A DNA stretch of 64,000 nt from positions 1 to 64,000 of the forward strand of contig NZ_QKZO01000010.1 of the NCBI RefSeq assembly GCF_003254295.1, written 5' to 3'. The stretch comes from Rhodobacter capsulatus. GTDB lineage: Bacteria > Pseudomonadota > Alphaproteobacteria > Rhodobacterales > Rhodobacteraceae. Below the pieces are notes generated by a model. The model ran no database searches. It saw only the letters and a program-made list of their open reading frames with translations, and was not told where the DNA came from. Positions 16,201 to 25,437 of the stretch are shown here, one piece after another. How positions within the stretch are numbered: the first letter of the stretch is position 1; each line of letters begins with the position of its first letter. A program made the translations under genes and the position numbers.

Positions 16201-18374
16201 TCCGTCTGCCCCGCCTGTTGCAGCCACAGATGGCGATAGGTCGTCGACCGCGCCAGAAGCACCGCATGGGGTGCGAAATCCTCGATCCGGCCGCGATCCA
16301 GCACCAGGATCGCATCGGAACGGGCCAGCGAACTCATCCGGTGCGAGACCACGATCACCGTGCGGCCCTGCGCGATGGCGGCCAGATTGCGGTTCACCAC
16401 CGCCTCGGATTCCGGGTCAAGCGCGCTGGTCGCCTCGTCGAGGATCAGGATCGGCGGATCGGCGAGCAGCGCGCGCGCGAGCGCGATGCGTTGCCGCTGC
16501 CCGCCCGAAAGGTTTGCCCCGCCTTCCTCGACCGGGGTATCAAGCCCCTGCGGCAGCCGGTCGATGAATTCCGCCGCCCCCGCCAGCGTCGCGGCGCGCA
16601 GCACCGCCTCGTGGCTGGCATCGGGACGGGCAAGCGCGATGTTTTCGCGCAGGGTGCCGCGGAACAGCACGTTTTCCTGCAGCACGATGCCGACCGAGCG
16701 GCGCAGATGGTCCAGATCGATGTGGCGCGCGTCATTGCCGTCGTAAAGGATGCGGCCCGATTGCGCCGATCCGATCCCCTGCAACAGCCGCGTCAGCGTC
16801 GTCTTGCCCGAGCCCGAACGCCCGACGATGCCGATCACCTGCCCGGCGGCGATGTCGAGGGTCAGATGATCAAGCGCAGGCGTCGCGGTGCCGGGATAGG
16901 TGAAGCACAGATCCTCGATCCGGATCGCGCCGCGCAGTGCCGGGCGGATCGGCCGCACCTCGGGGCCGCGCTCGGGCGGGTGGTCCATCACGCCGCGCAG
17001 GGTGCGCACGGCGAGCGCGGCCTCCTGCCATTCGTTGATCAGCCCGACGATCTGCACCAGCGGGCCGGTGACCCGCCCGGACAGCATCATGAAGGCGACC
17101 AGCGTGCCGACGCTGATCTGCCCCGAGAGCACCTGTTCGGCGCCAAGGCCCAGAACCGCGACCTGCATCAGCCGCTCCATCAGCGAGGTCAGCGCGCTGA
17201 CGGTGGCGGAAAGCTCCCCCACCTGCCACTGGCTGCGGATCGTGCGCGCGAGCGCCGTTTCCCAAAGCCCGCGCCGGGTGCCCTCCAGCACCAGCGCCTT
17301 TACGGTGCGCATGTTGTGCAGCGTCTCGACCAGATGCGCCTGCCGCCCCGCCTCGGCGTCGTAAAGCGCCGAAAGACGGCGTTGCAGCGCGGGCAGGAAC
17401 AGCGCCAGAAGCCCCGCGATGGTCAGCGCAAAGCCCAGAACGACCAGCGTCATCAGCCCTGAAAGCAGCGCCAGAAGCGTCAGCAGCACCGGCAAAAGCG
17501 CCGCATCCAGCATCGTCTGAAACAGCCGTCCGACCAGAAAATGTCGTATTTTTTCCGTCAGTTGCATGTTGCGGGCCAGAATCCCCGCGGCCGTCGTCTC
17601 AAACACCGACAAAGGCAGCGAGAGCAGATGCGCATGCACCGCCGCGCCGATCCGCGCATCGAGCCGCCCGCCGCAGATCTGCATCAGGCGCTGGCGCACA
17701 TAGCTGAAGGCGGCGTCGAACAGCACCAGGAATACATAGACCGACAGCACCGCCGCCAGCGTGTTCCAGCTGTGCGAGGAAATCACGCTGTCGATCATCA
17801 CCTGCATCAGGAAGGGCAGGGCAAAGGCGATCAGGTTGCCCGCCACCACCGCCACCGCGACGCCGCCAAAGAGCGCGCGCTGCTCCAGCAGCGCCGGCAT
17901 GAACCAGCCCAGACCAAAGGGCCGCCGCGCCGAGGTTTCGGACTTGCGCAGCCGCGCGAGGATCAGCCGCCCCGACCAGCGCGCCTCGAAGTCTGCCTGC
18001 GGCAGGAACAGGATGCCCTCGCCCTCGCGCGCGGGGTCAAGGATGGCGGCATGCGGCCCGGCGGGCAGATCGACGGTATGGGCGAGGATGAACCAGCGGC
18101 CGTCCTTGCCCTCGCACAGCGCCGGATAGGCCGAGCCGAGCCCCTTCGCCGTGCGCCAGCTGCCGCCGCTGATCTGGCGGCTGCGAAAGCCCGCGCGCTG
18201 AAAGGTCGCCTCGAGCCGGGGGGCGATGCTGCCCTCTTCCAGCGTGGGGATCTCGGTCACCGGCAGGGTGACGCCGTGGTGCAGGCAGATCAGGAACAGG
18301 CCCCGCAACGCCGTCATCTGCGGCGAGCCGAGGGCGATGTCTTCCTGTTGGCGGGGCGAAAGCGCATGGGTCAT
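16197..18374 (-). CDS. Type I secretion ABC transporter with C39-like peptidase domain
   Basis: A 725-residue HlyB-type exporter. Residues about 1-145 form a C39 peptidase-like domain in which the catalytic cysteine region is degenerate (a CLD, used to bind substrate rather than cut it). Membrane helices span about 160-440. The nucleotide-binding domain has Walker A GRSGSGKT, signature LSGGQRQR and Walker B ILILDEATSALD, then the H-loop VVSHRM. It is the first gene of an operon with the HlyD adaptor and a methyltransferase. Likely cargo includes the octad-repeat protein and possibly the RTX proteins at 21-28 kb, which carry no Sec signal. Confidence 0.9.
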   Translation of the reverse strand: MTHALSPRQQEDIALGSPQMTALRGLFLICLHHGVTLPVTEIPTLEEGSIAPRLEATFQRAGFRSRQISGGSWRTAKGLGSAYPALCEGKDGRWFILAHTVDLPAGPHAAILDPAREGEGILFLPQADFEARWSGRLILARLRKSETSARRPFGLGWFMPALLEQRALFGGVAVAVVAGNLIAFALPFLMQVMIDSVISSHSWNTLAAVLSVYVFLVLFDAAFSYVRQRLMQICGGRLDARIGAAVHAHLLSLPLSVFETTAAGILARNMQLTEKIRHFLVGRLFQTMLDAALLPVLLTLLALLSGLMTLVVLGFALTIAGLLALFLPALQRRLSALYDAEAGRQAHLVETLHNMRTVKALVLEGTRRGLWETALARTIRSQWQVGELSATVSALTSLMERLMQVAVLGLGAEQVLSGQISVGTLVAFMMLSGRVTGPLVQIVGLINEWQEAALAVRTLRGVMDHPPERGPEVRPIRPALRGAIRIEDLCFTYPGTATPALDHLTLDIAAGQVIGIVGRSGSGKTTLTRLLQGIGSAQSGRILYDGNDARHIDLDHLRRSVGIVLQENVLFRGTLRENIALARPDASHEAVLRAATLAGAAEFIDRLPQGLDTPVEEGGANLSGGQRQRIALARALLADPPILILDEATSALDPESEAVVNRNLAAIAQGRTVIVVSHRMSSLARSDAILVLDRGRIEDFAPHAVLLARSTTYRHLWLQQAGQTE

Positions 18375-18562
18375 GCGGGCAAGCTACGCCAGCTTGATTA
18401 ACAGCTTCTTTCCGCAAAAGAGATTCCATCGCGATTTCGGGGGGCTGGCCGGGCCTGATTGCGGCGCTCCCGGCTCTGGCCGAACCCGGGCCAATCGCGC
18501 TATGAAAGCGCAACCCCGGCCCGTGCGCGGCCAAGGGAAACCGGCAGGACGGGAGGAATGCG

Positions 18563-20455
18563 ATGACCGAGGACACGAGCAGGCTGGTGCTGACCTGGGC
18601 CACGATCGCGGCGATGGCGCTTGGCGCGGCGGTGCACTGGCTCTTTCCGGGGCTGGGCGAGGGCTGGGTCGAGACGGCGGCGCTCTTCTCGGTCTTTCTG
18701 ACCGGCGGGGTTCCGGCGGCCTCTCGGGCGATCGGCGCGCTGATCGAGGAACGCCAGCTCGACATCGATTTGCTGATGGTGGTCGCGGCGCTGGCGGCGG
18801 CGGCGGTGGGGGCGGCGCTGGAAGGGGCGGTGCTGCTGACGCTGTTCAGCCTGTCGACCACGCTGGAACACCGCGCGATGGGGCGGGCCCGCCGCGCCAT
18901 CGAGGCGCTGATGGAGCTGCGCCCCGACCGGGCGCTGAAACGGCGCGGCGAGGATATGGTCGAGGTGGCGGTGGAAACGCTGGTGCCGGGCGATGTGGTG
19001 ATCTTGCGTCCGGGCGCGCGGGTGCCGGTCGATGGCGTCATCGTCGCGGGCGAGGGGTCGATCGACGAAAGCACGATCACCGGTGAATCCGTCCCCGTCC
19101 ACAAGACGCCGGGGGCGCAGGTCTTCGAGGCCACGGTGAACCTGCATGGCGTGCTGGAAATCGAGGTGCGGCGCGCGCTGGGCGAAAGCACCGTGGCGCG
19201 GATGATCGCGCTGGTGACCGAGGCGCAGGCGGCGCGCTCGCCCTCGGAGCGGTTCTCGGCCTGGTTCGGGCAGCGCTACACCGTGGCGGTTCTGCTCGCC
19301 GCGGTCTCGGCCTTTGCCGCCTTCTGGGCGATCGGGCATGGCTGGAACGCGGCGCTTTACAAGGCGGCGACGCTGCTGGTGGCGGCCAGCCCCTGCGCGA
19401 TTGTGATTTCGGTGCCCGCGGCGATCCTCTCGGCGCTTTCGGCGGCGGCGCGGGGGGGCGTCCTGTTCAAGGGCGGCGCGGCTTTGGAGACGCTCGCCAA
19501 GGTCGAGACCTTCGCTTTTGACAAGACCGGCACGCTGACCACCGGCAAGCAGGAGATCGTCGATATCCACTGCGAGGGCGAGGAGGCGCTGTTCCTGGCC
19601 CGTCTGTCCGGGATCGAGGCGCAATCCGAACATCCGATCGCCGCGGCGATCCGCGCCCATGCCGCCCGGCGCGGCATCACCCCGCTGCCGGTGCGCGAGG
19701 CCAAGGCCGTGCCCGGCGAGGGGATGGTGGCGGTCGATGACGAGGGGGTGATCTGGGCGGGCAATGCGCGGCTGGCGGCGCGGATGGGGGCGCGGGCGGC
19801 CGAGACGCTGGCGCTGCCTGCGGTGCTGGAAACCGCGCCGCGGACGCTGGTGCTTTTGGGGCGGGGCGCGAAGATCCTCGGCGGGGTGACTTGCGAGGAC
19901 CGCCCGCGCGACAGCACCGCGGCCGGGCTTGCGGCCTTGCGGGCGGGCGGGGTCGGCCATGTCGCGATGCTGACCGGCGACCGGCGCGCGGTGGCCGAGC
20001 GGATCGGCGCCGAGCTGGGCATCGGCGCGGGCGAGATCCACGCCGATCTGCGCCCCGAGGACAAGGTGAAGATCGTCGCCGATCTGACCACGCGGGGCCG
20101 GGTGGCTTTCGTCGGCGACGGGGTGAATGATGCGGCTGCGCTGGCGCGGGCCGATGTCGGCATCGCGATGGGGGTGGCGGGCTCGGAGGTGGCGCTGCAG
20201 GCGGCCGATGTGGCGCTTCTGGCCGATGACATCTCGCGGCTGTCGGAAGCGCACCGGCTGGCGCGGCGTACGGCGCGGATCATCCGGCAGAACCTGATCT
20301 TCGCGATGGGGGCGATGGCGGTTCTGGTGCTCTCGGGGCTGTTCTTCGAGCTGCCGCTGCCGATCGCGGTGATCGGTCACGAGGGCGGGACGGTGCTGGT
20401 GGTGCTCAACGGGCTGCGGCTTCTGGCCGATCCGATCCGCAAAAGCCGGGGCTGA
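18563..20455 (+). CDS. P1B-4-type heavy-metal ATPase (Co2+/Zn2+/Fe2+ export)
   Basis: A 630-residue P-type ATPase without an N-terminal metal-binding domain. The key features are the actuator motif TGES, the phosphorylation site DKTGTLTTG and the hinge GDGVNDAAAL. The transmembrane metal site has SPC (ASPCAIVIS) in place of CPC, and the last helices carry HEGGT. SPC together with HEGGT/HEGST marks the P1B-4 subgroup, whose members export Co2+, Zn2+ or Fe2+. Cobalt export would fit the large B12 locus nearby, but the metal cannot be fixed from sequence. GGAGG precedes the ATG at 18563. It stands alone, divergent from the T1SS operon. Confidence 0.88.
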   Translation: MTEDTSRLVLTWATIAAMALGAAVHWLFPGLGEGWVETAALFSVFLTGGVPAASRAIGALIEERQLDIDLLMVVAALAAAAVGAALEGAVLLTLFSLSTTLEHRAMGRARRAIEALMELRPDRALKRRGEDMVEVAVETLVPGDVVILRPGARVPVDGVIVAGEGSIDESTITGESVPVHKTPGAQVFEATVNLHGVLEIEVRRALGESTVARMIALVTEAQAARSPSERFSAWFGQRYTVAVLLAAVSAFAAFWAIGHGWNAALYKAATLLVAASPCAIVISVPAAILSALSAAARGGVLFKGGAALETLAKVETFAFDKTGTLTTGKQEIVDIHCEGEEALFLARLSGIEAQSEHPIAAAIRAHAARRGITPLPVREAKAVPGEGMVAVDDEGVIWAGNARLAARMGARAAETLALPAVLETAPRTLVLLGRGAKILGGVTCEDRPRDSTAAGLAALRAGGVGHVAMLTGDRRAVAERIGAELGIGAGEIHADLRPEDKVKIVADLTTRGRVAFVGDGVNDAAALARADVGIAMGVAGSEVALQAADVALLADDISRLSEAHRLARRTARIIRQNLIFAMGAMAVLVLSGLFFELPLPIAVIGHEGGTVLVVLNGLRLLADPIRKSRG

Positions 20456-20868
20456 TCGCGGCAGCCTGCGGCGATTCGGCCACCTGCGCCGCCCGCCGCA
20501 AGACTGCCGTTTCCGCCCCGGGCACGGTTCCGCCGCGGCCCCGCCGCGCGCCTGCCACCGCATCGCCGCAGCGATGAACAAAGCCCGCCCCGCGCGCGGC
20601 CGCGGCAAGGATCTGTTCACCACGCCGCAGAACTTGCGCCGCAATCCCGGGCCGGGCGGCTTGTCGCATCGCCCCGCGACCGGGTAGGGTCAACTCCGGG
20701 AAGCGGATCCCCCGGTGGCCATGAAGGCCCTGTCTTCCCCCCCAGACGCCAAAGGCGTCCCTCCTTTCACGCGACGCCGAAGGCGTTTCCCCTTTCCCGT
20801 CGTCGTTTGCCGACCGGCCCGCCGGTCGTATGGCCGCGTGCCGCACGCGCCCGATCAGGAGTGCCCGG
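20456..20868. other. Intergenic stretch with tandem small hairpins, no gene
   Basis: About 410 GC-rich bases lie between the metal ATPase and the RTX protease gene. I see no coding frame of merit. Two related hairpins occur 28 bases apart, GACGCC-AAA-GGCGTC (20745-20759) and GACGCC-GAA-GGCGTT (20773-20787). They lie in the likely 5' leader of the protease gene, about 80-125 bases before its start. Confidence 0.45.
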
Positions 20869-23800
20869 ATGCCCCTTCCCACCTTCACCGAGGACCAGGC
20901 GGTCCAGCAGCTCATCCGTGGCTATTTCGGCGGCTACACCTATGGCTGGGCGCTTGATGCGTCCCGCACGCTCACCTATTCCTTCACCGCCTCGGTCAGC
21001 ACCGCCGAGCGCGCGCTGATCGAGACCGCGCTGGACAGCTGGGCCGCGGTGGCGGGGATCAGTTTCGTCCGGGTCGCCAGCGGCGGCCAGATCGGCTTTC
21101 AGAACAGTGCCGCGGGCGCCTATTGTTCGATGAGCGGCACCGGCACGAACATGGTCTCGGCCTCGGTCAATGTGTCTGCAAGCTGGTTCAGCAACTATGG
21201 CGGCACGCTGGGCAGCTACAGCTACCAGACCTATGTCCACGAGATCGGCCATGCGCTCGGGCTGGGCCATACCGGCAATTACAACGGCTCGGCCAGTTTC
21301 GCCCGTGATGCGCTTTATGCCAATGACAGCTGGCAGACCTCGGTCATGTCCTATTTCGCGCAGACCCAGAACCCGAACACCGGCGCGAGCTCTGCCTATC
21401 TGCTGACGCCGATGGCCTTCGACATCGCGGCGATGCGGGCGCTTTACGGCGCCCCGGCCGCGGTACATGGCGGCAACACCACCTATGGCAGCGGCTCGAC
21501 CGCGGGCGACGGGCTGGATTATCTGGCCAGCGCAAACCACCGGGCCGATGTCGCCTTCACCCTGATGGACACCGACGGCATCGACACGCTTGATTTTTCC
21601 GCCCGAGCCGAGGCGGCGCGGATCGATCTGACGCCCGGGGCGATCTCGGATCTGTTCGGGCAGCGCGGCAACATGGTGATCTATGCCGGCACGGTGATCG
21701 AACATGTCCGCAGCGGCGCCGGGGCGGATCGGATCACCGGCAACAACGCCGCGAACCGCATCGCCGCGGGGGCGGGCAATGACACCGTCGCGGGCGGGGC
21801 GGGCGATGACACGCTCTCGGGCGAGGCGGGCGACGACCGGCTTGCGGGCGAGGGCGGCAACGATCTGCTGACCGGCGGCGCGGGGGCGGATATCTTCACC
21901 TTCGGCACCGGCTTTGGCACCGACACGATCGCGGATCTGGTCGCGAGCATCGATTACGTCGATCTCTCCGCCATCGCCGCGATCGCCGACTGGAGCGCGC
22001 TGCTGGCGCTGATGGCCGACACCGCCGCGGGCGTGCGCATCGCCACCGCCGAGGGCACGATCCTGCTTTCGGGGCTCGTGATCTCGATGCTCGATCCGGC
22101 GCATTTCCTGTTTGCGGGCGGCAGCGGGACCGGGGGCGGCAGCGGGACCGGGGGCGGCTCCGGCGGCAGTGTCGGGCTGGTGCTGGCGGGCAGCGCGGGC
22201 CGCGACACGCTTCTGGGCGGGCAGGGCGCCGACACGATCGACGGCGGCATGGGCAATGACAGCATCACCGCGGGGGCGGGCAATGACAGCGTCACCGGCG
22301 GCGCGGGCAATGACACGATCCAGTTGCAGGACGGCGACGACATCTTCATCGACGGCACCGACAGCGGCGCCGATCTGGTCTGGGGCGGGGCGGGGGCGGA
22401 TGTGCTGACCAGCCGCGGCGGCAGCGACTCGCTGCACGGCGAGGCGGGCGACGATCTTTTGCAGGCGGGCCCCGCGGGCGGTCTGCTCTCGGGCGGGCTG
22501 GGCGATGACACGCTGCAAGGCGGGACCGGCGCCGACCGGGTCAGCGACAGCGGTGGCGCCGATGTGGTGAGCCTCGGCGCGGGCAACGACAGCTACATCG
22601 GCACCGGCGACACCGCGACCGGGGGCGACAGCGTCTCGGGCGGCGACGGCAACGACCGGATCGAGACCGGCGCGGGCCTTGACACGATCCTCGGCGGCGC
22701 CGGGCGGGACACGATCAGCGCGGGCGCGGGCAATGACATTGTCAGCGGCGGCGCCGATGCCGACCGCATCGATCTGGGCGCGGGCGACGACATCTTCACC
22801 GACACCACCGACGCGGGGGCCGACACGGTTCTGGGCGGGGCAGGCAATGAGGTGCTGACCAGCCTGGGCGGGCGCGACAGTCTGGACGGCGGCGCGGGCA
22901 ACGACAGCCTGACCGCCTCGGCGGCGGGCAGCATGCTGCAGGGCGGTCTGGGCAATGACACGCTGCGCGGCGGTGCCGGGGCCGACAGAGCGGCCGATAC
23001 CGGCGGCAATGATCTGGTCGATCTGGGCGCGGGCAATGACAGCTACACCGCCAGCGGTGACAGCGCCGCAAATGCCGATACCGTGCGGGGCGGCGATGGC
23101 AATGACGTGATCACCGGCGGCGCAGGCGGCGACAGTCTGGACGGCGGCAGCGGCGACGACCGGCTGGCGGGCAATGACGGCGCGGACACGATCCTCGGCG
23201 GTGCCGGGCGGGACACGATCAGCGCGGGCGCGGGCAATGACATTGTCAGCGGCGGCGCCGATGCCGACCGCATCGATCTGGGCGCGGGCGATGACATCTT
23301 CACCGACACGGCCGATGCGGGCGCCGATGCGGTCATGGGCGGGCTGGGCAACGAGGTGCTGACCAGTCTTGGCGGCCTTGACACGCTGGACGGCGGCGCG
23401 GGCAACGACAGGCTGACCGCCTCGGATGCGGGCTCGCGTCTGGCGGGCGGGCTTGGCAACGACACGCTGCAGGGCGGCGCCGGGATCGATGCGGTGACCG
23501 ACACCGGCGGCAATGATCTGGTCAGCCTTGGCGCGGGCGACGACAGCTTCACCGCCACCGGTGACAGCGCTGCAAGCTCCGACACGATCTCGGCCGGGGC
23601 GGGCAACGACCGGATCTCGGCCGGGGCCGGGAACGACCTGCTGCTGGGCGAGGCGGGCAATGACAGCCTGACCGCGGGCGCGGGCAACGACCGGCTGACG
23701 GCGGGCACGGGCAACGACCTGATGACCGGCGGGCTGGGCAACGATGTCTTCATCTTCGCGACCGGCGATGGCACCGACCGGATCACCGATTTCCGCATCG

Positions 23801-23970
23801 GCGCCGACGACATCGACCTGCGCGGGGTGGCGGGGCTCGACAGTTTCGCCGATCTTGCGGGGCAGATGACGCAATCGGGCCGCGCCGTGGTGATCCAGCT
23901 CGACGGGCTGGTGATCACGCTGGACAATGTCACGCTGGGCGCGCTTTCGGCGGGGGATTTCCTGCTCTGA
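20869..23970 (+). CDS. Serralysin-like zinc metalloprotease with long RTX array
   Basis: About 1033 residues, roughly twice a normal serralysin. The catalytic domain (about 1-210) has the metzincin site HEIGHALGLGH (His124, His128, His134, Glu125) and the Met-turn SVMSYF (Met160). After about residue 280 come blocks of GGxGxDxLx-type calcium-binding nonapeptides, arranged in three or four long similar units (GRDTISAGAGNDIVSGG... repeated nearly verbatim near 22.7 and 23.2 kb). The protein ends in a C-terminal DIDLRGV...FADLAGQ region and ALSAGDFLL, typical of T1SS signals. The start is ATG 20869 with AGGAG 7 bases upstream. It is expected to be exported by a type I system and to fold on meeting Ca2+. 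Confidence 0.92.
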   Translation: MPLPTFTEDQAVQQLIRGYFGGYTYGWALDASRTLTYSFTASVSTAERALIETALDSWAAVAGISFVRVASGGQIGFQNSAAGAYCSMSGTGTNMVSASVNVSASWFSNYGGTLGSYSYQTYVHEIGHALGLGHTGNYNGSASFARDALYANDSWQTSVMSYFAQTQNPNTGASSAYLLTPMAFDIAAMRALYGAPAAVHGGNTTYGSGSTAGDGLDYLASANHRADVAFTLMDTDGIDTLDFSARAEAARIDLTPGAISDLFGQRGNMVIYAGTVIEHVRSGAGADRITGNNAANRIAAGAGNDTVAGGAGDDTLSGEAGDDRLAGEGGNDLLTGGAGADIFTFGTGFGTDTIADLVASIDYVDLSAIAAIADWSALLALMADTAAGVRIATAEGTILLSGLVISMLDPAHFLFAGGSGTGGGSGTGGGSGGSVGLVLAGSAGRDTLLGGQGADTIDGGMGNDSITAGAGNDSVTGGAGNDTIQLQDGDDIFIDGTDSGADLVWGGAGADVLTSRGGSDSLHGEAGDDLLQAGPAGGLLSGGLGDDTLQGGTGADRVSDSGGADVVSLGAGNDSYIGTGDTATGGDSVSGGDGNDRIETGAGLDTILGGAGRDTISAGAGNDIVSGGADADRIDLGAGDDIFTDTTDAGADTVLGGAGNEVLTSLGGRDSLDGGAGNDSLTASAAGSMLQGGLGNDTLRGGAGADRAADTGGNDLVDLGAGNDSYTASGDSAANADTVRGGDGNDVITGGAGGDSLDGGSGDDRLAGNDGADTILGGAGRDTISAGAGNDIVSGGADADRIDLGAGDDIFTDTADAGADAVMGGLGNEVLTSLGGLDTLDGGAGNDRLTASDAGSRLAGGLGNDTLQGGAGIDAVTDTGGNDLVSLGAGDDSFTATGDSAASSDTISAGAGNDRISAGAGNDLLLGEAGNDSLTAGAGNDRLTAGTGNDLMTGGLGNDVFIFATGDGTDRITDFRIGADDIDLRGVAGLDSFADLAGQMTQSGRAVVIQLDGLVITLDNVTLGALSAGDFLL

Positions 23971-24015
23971 TCCGGGCCGCGGCCGCCCCCTTGCCAGAGC
24001 CGCCGAAACCCTGTA

Positions 24016-24044
24016 GCGGGCCTCTTTTCGCCAAAGGGGCCCGC
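24016..24044 (+). promoter_or_regulatory. Hairpin covering the ribosome-binding site of the Hsp70-like gene
   Basis: GCGGGCC (24016-24022) pairs with GGCCCGC (24038-24044), and inside it CTTT (24024-24027) pairs with AAAG (24033-24036), with a 5-base loop. The AAAGGGG that could act as Shine-Dalgarno is within the 3' arm, and the stem ends one base before the start codon (24046). It could block initiation, or act as the terminator for the RTX gene that ends 45 bases upstream, though no U-run follows. Confidence 0.45.
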
Positions 24045-24045
24045 G

Positions 24046-25284
24046 ATGACCGACCTTGCGCTTGCGATCGACTTCGGCACGTCGAATTCCGCCGCCGCCC
24101 TCGTGCAGGACGGCCGGGTGCGTCGCCTGGCGCTGGACGGCACCGCCGACACCCTGCCCACCGCGGTCTTCTTTCCGGCCGAGCCGGGGCCGATGCGGAT
24201 CGGCGCTGCCGCCGTCTCGGCGCTGGTCGCGGGCGAGGAGGGGCGGTTCATGCGGGCGCTCAAAAGCGTTCTGGGCACGGCCCTGTTCCATGAACCGCGC
24301 CCGATCGGCGGGCGCCGCCGCACCCTGGCCGAAGTGGTCACCGCCTTTCTGGCGGAAACGAAGACCCGGGCCGAGGCGCAGACCGGCCTGCGCTTTTCCC
24401 GCGTCCTATCCGGCCGTCCGGTGCATTTCCACGCCGATCCCGGCCGCGATGCCCGGGCGCTGGCCGATCTGACCGGCTGCCTCTCGGCGGCGGGCTTTGC
24501 CGAGATCGGCTTTTGCCCCGAACCCGAGGCCGCCGCCCGCGCCTCGGCCGATCTGACCGGCACGACGCTTGGTCTGATCGTCGATATCGGCGGCGGCACC
24601 TCGGATTTCTCGCTGTTCCGGGTCGGCGGGGCCCGGGTCGAGATCATCGCCAGCCACGGCATCCGGCTGGGCGGCACCGATTTCGACCGCGCCATCGCGC
24701 TCGATCACGTCATGCCGCTGCTGGGGCAGGGCGGGCAGCTCAAGCGCGAATTCGGCCCCGGTCTGCTGCCGATGCCGAACGAGATCTTCGTCGATCTGGC
24801 GACCTGGGCGAAGATCCCCTTCCTTTACACGCAAGACACCCGCAAGTCCGTGGCGCATCTGGCGAAATTCGCCGTCGCGCCGCAGCCGATCGCGCGTCTG
24901 GCGCGGGTGATCGAGGATGAGCTCGGCCATGATCTGGCCTTCGCGGTCGAGCGCGGCAAGATCGAGGCGAATGCAGGCAAGCCCGGCGCGATGATCCGTC
25001 TGGGCAAGATCGAGCGCGGCCTTTACGCCGAGATCGACGCCGCCTCGATGGCGGCGGCGCTTTTGCGGGCGCGCGCCGAACTGGATGCGGCTTTGGCGGA
25101 AACCTGCCGTCTGGCGGGCATCGCCCCCGCGGCGGTCGAGACCGCGATCCTTGTCGGCGGCTCCAGCCTGATGGGGCTGGTCGGGCAGGCCGTCGGTGCC
25201 GCCTTTCCGCAGGCCCGACAGGCGCAGGGCGACGCCTTCACCGCGGTCGTCGACGGTCTTGCATTGGCCGCAACCGAGGGTTGA
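24046..25284 (+). CDS. Hsp70/DnaK-like ATPase of the YegD type
   Basis: A 412-residue actin/Hsp70-fold ATPase starting ALAIDFGTSNSAAAL (phosphate-1 motif). The second phosphate motif is GLIVDIGGGTSDFSLF and the adenosine motif AILVGGSSLMGLV. The substrate-binding beta-sandwich and lid of DnaK are absent, as in YegD and related chaperone-like proteins. Length agrees with YegD-like members (about 410-450). Its role in cells is poorly known. It lies between two RTX protein genes but has no recognisable co-chaperone beside it. Its ribosome-binding site lies in a hairpin. Confidence 0.85.
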   Translation: MTDLALAIDFGTSNSAAALVQDGRVRRLALDGTADTLPTAVFFPAEPGPMRIGAAAVSALVAGEEGRFMRALKSVLGTALFHEPRPIGGRRRTLAEVVTAFLAETKTRAEAQTGLRFSRVLSGRPVHFHADPGRDARALADLTGCLSAAGFAEIGFCPEPEAAARASADLTGTTLGLIVDIGGGTSDFSLFRVGGARVEIIASHGIRLGGTDFDRAIALDHVMPLLGQGGQLKREFGPGLLPMPNEIFVDLATWAKIPFLYTQDTRKSVAHLAKFAVAPQPIARLARVIEDELGHDLAFAVERGKIEANAGKPGAMIRLGKIERGLYAEIDAASMAAALLRARAELDAALAETCRLAGIAPAAVETAILVGGSSLMGLVGQAVGAAFPQARQAQGDAFTAVVDGLALAATEG

Positions 25285-25437
25285 TATTTTGTCCGCTTGA
25301 CCCTGTCGCGCCGCGGTCGCACAATCGTCGCAGTCTGCCCGGTGTCTTGCCGGACCGCGACCGCGTGATGCCCGCAAGCGCCCGCCGTCGTGACCGCGCG
25401 GGATGCCGTTCCTCTCCCTTGTCACAGGAGCCGCCCG

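Noticed and set aside
20767-24291. A 1174-codon open frame antisense to the RTX protease
   Set aside because: Glycine/aspartate codons read backwards leave few stops; the product is Ala/Arg/Val-rich repeats with no family features, and the plus strand has a full metalloprotease.
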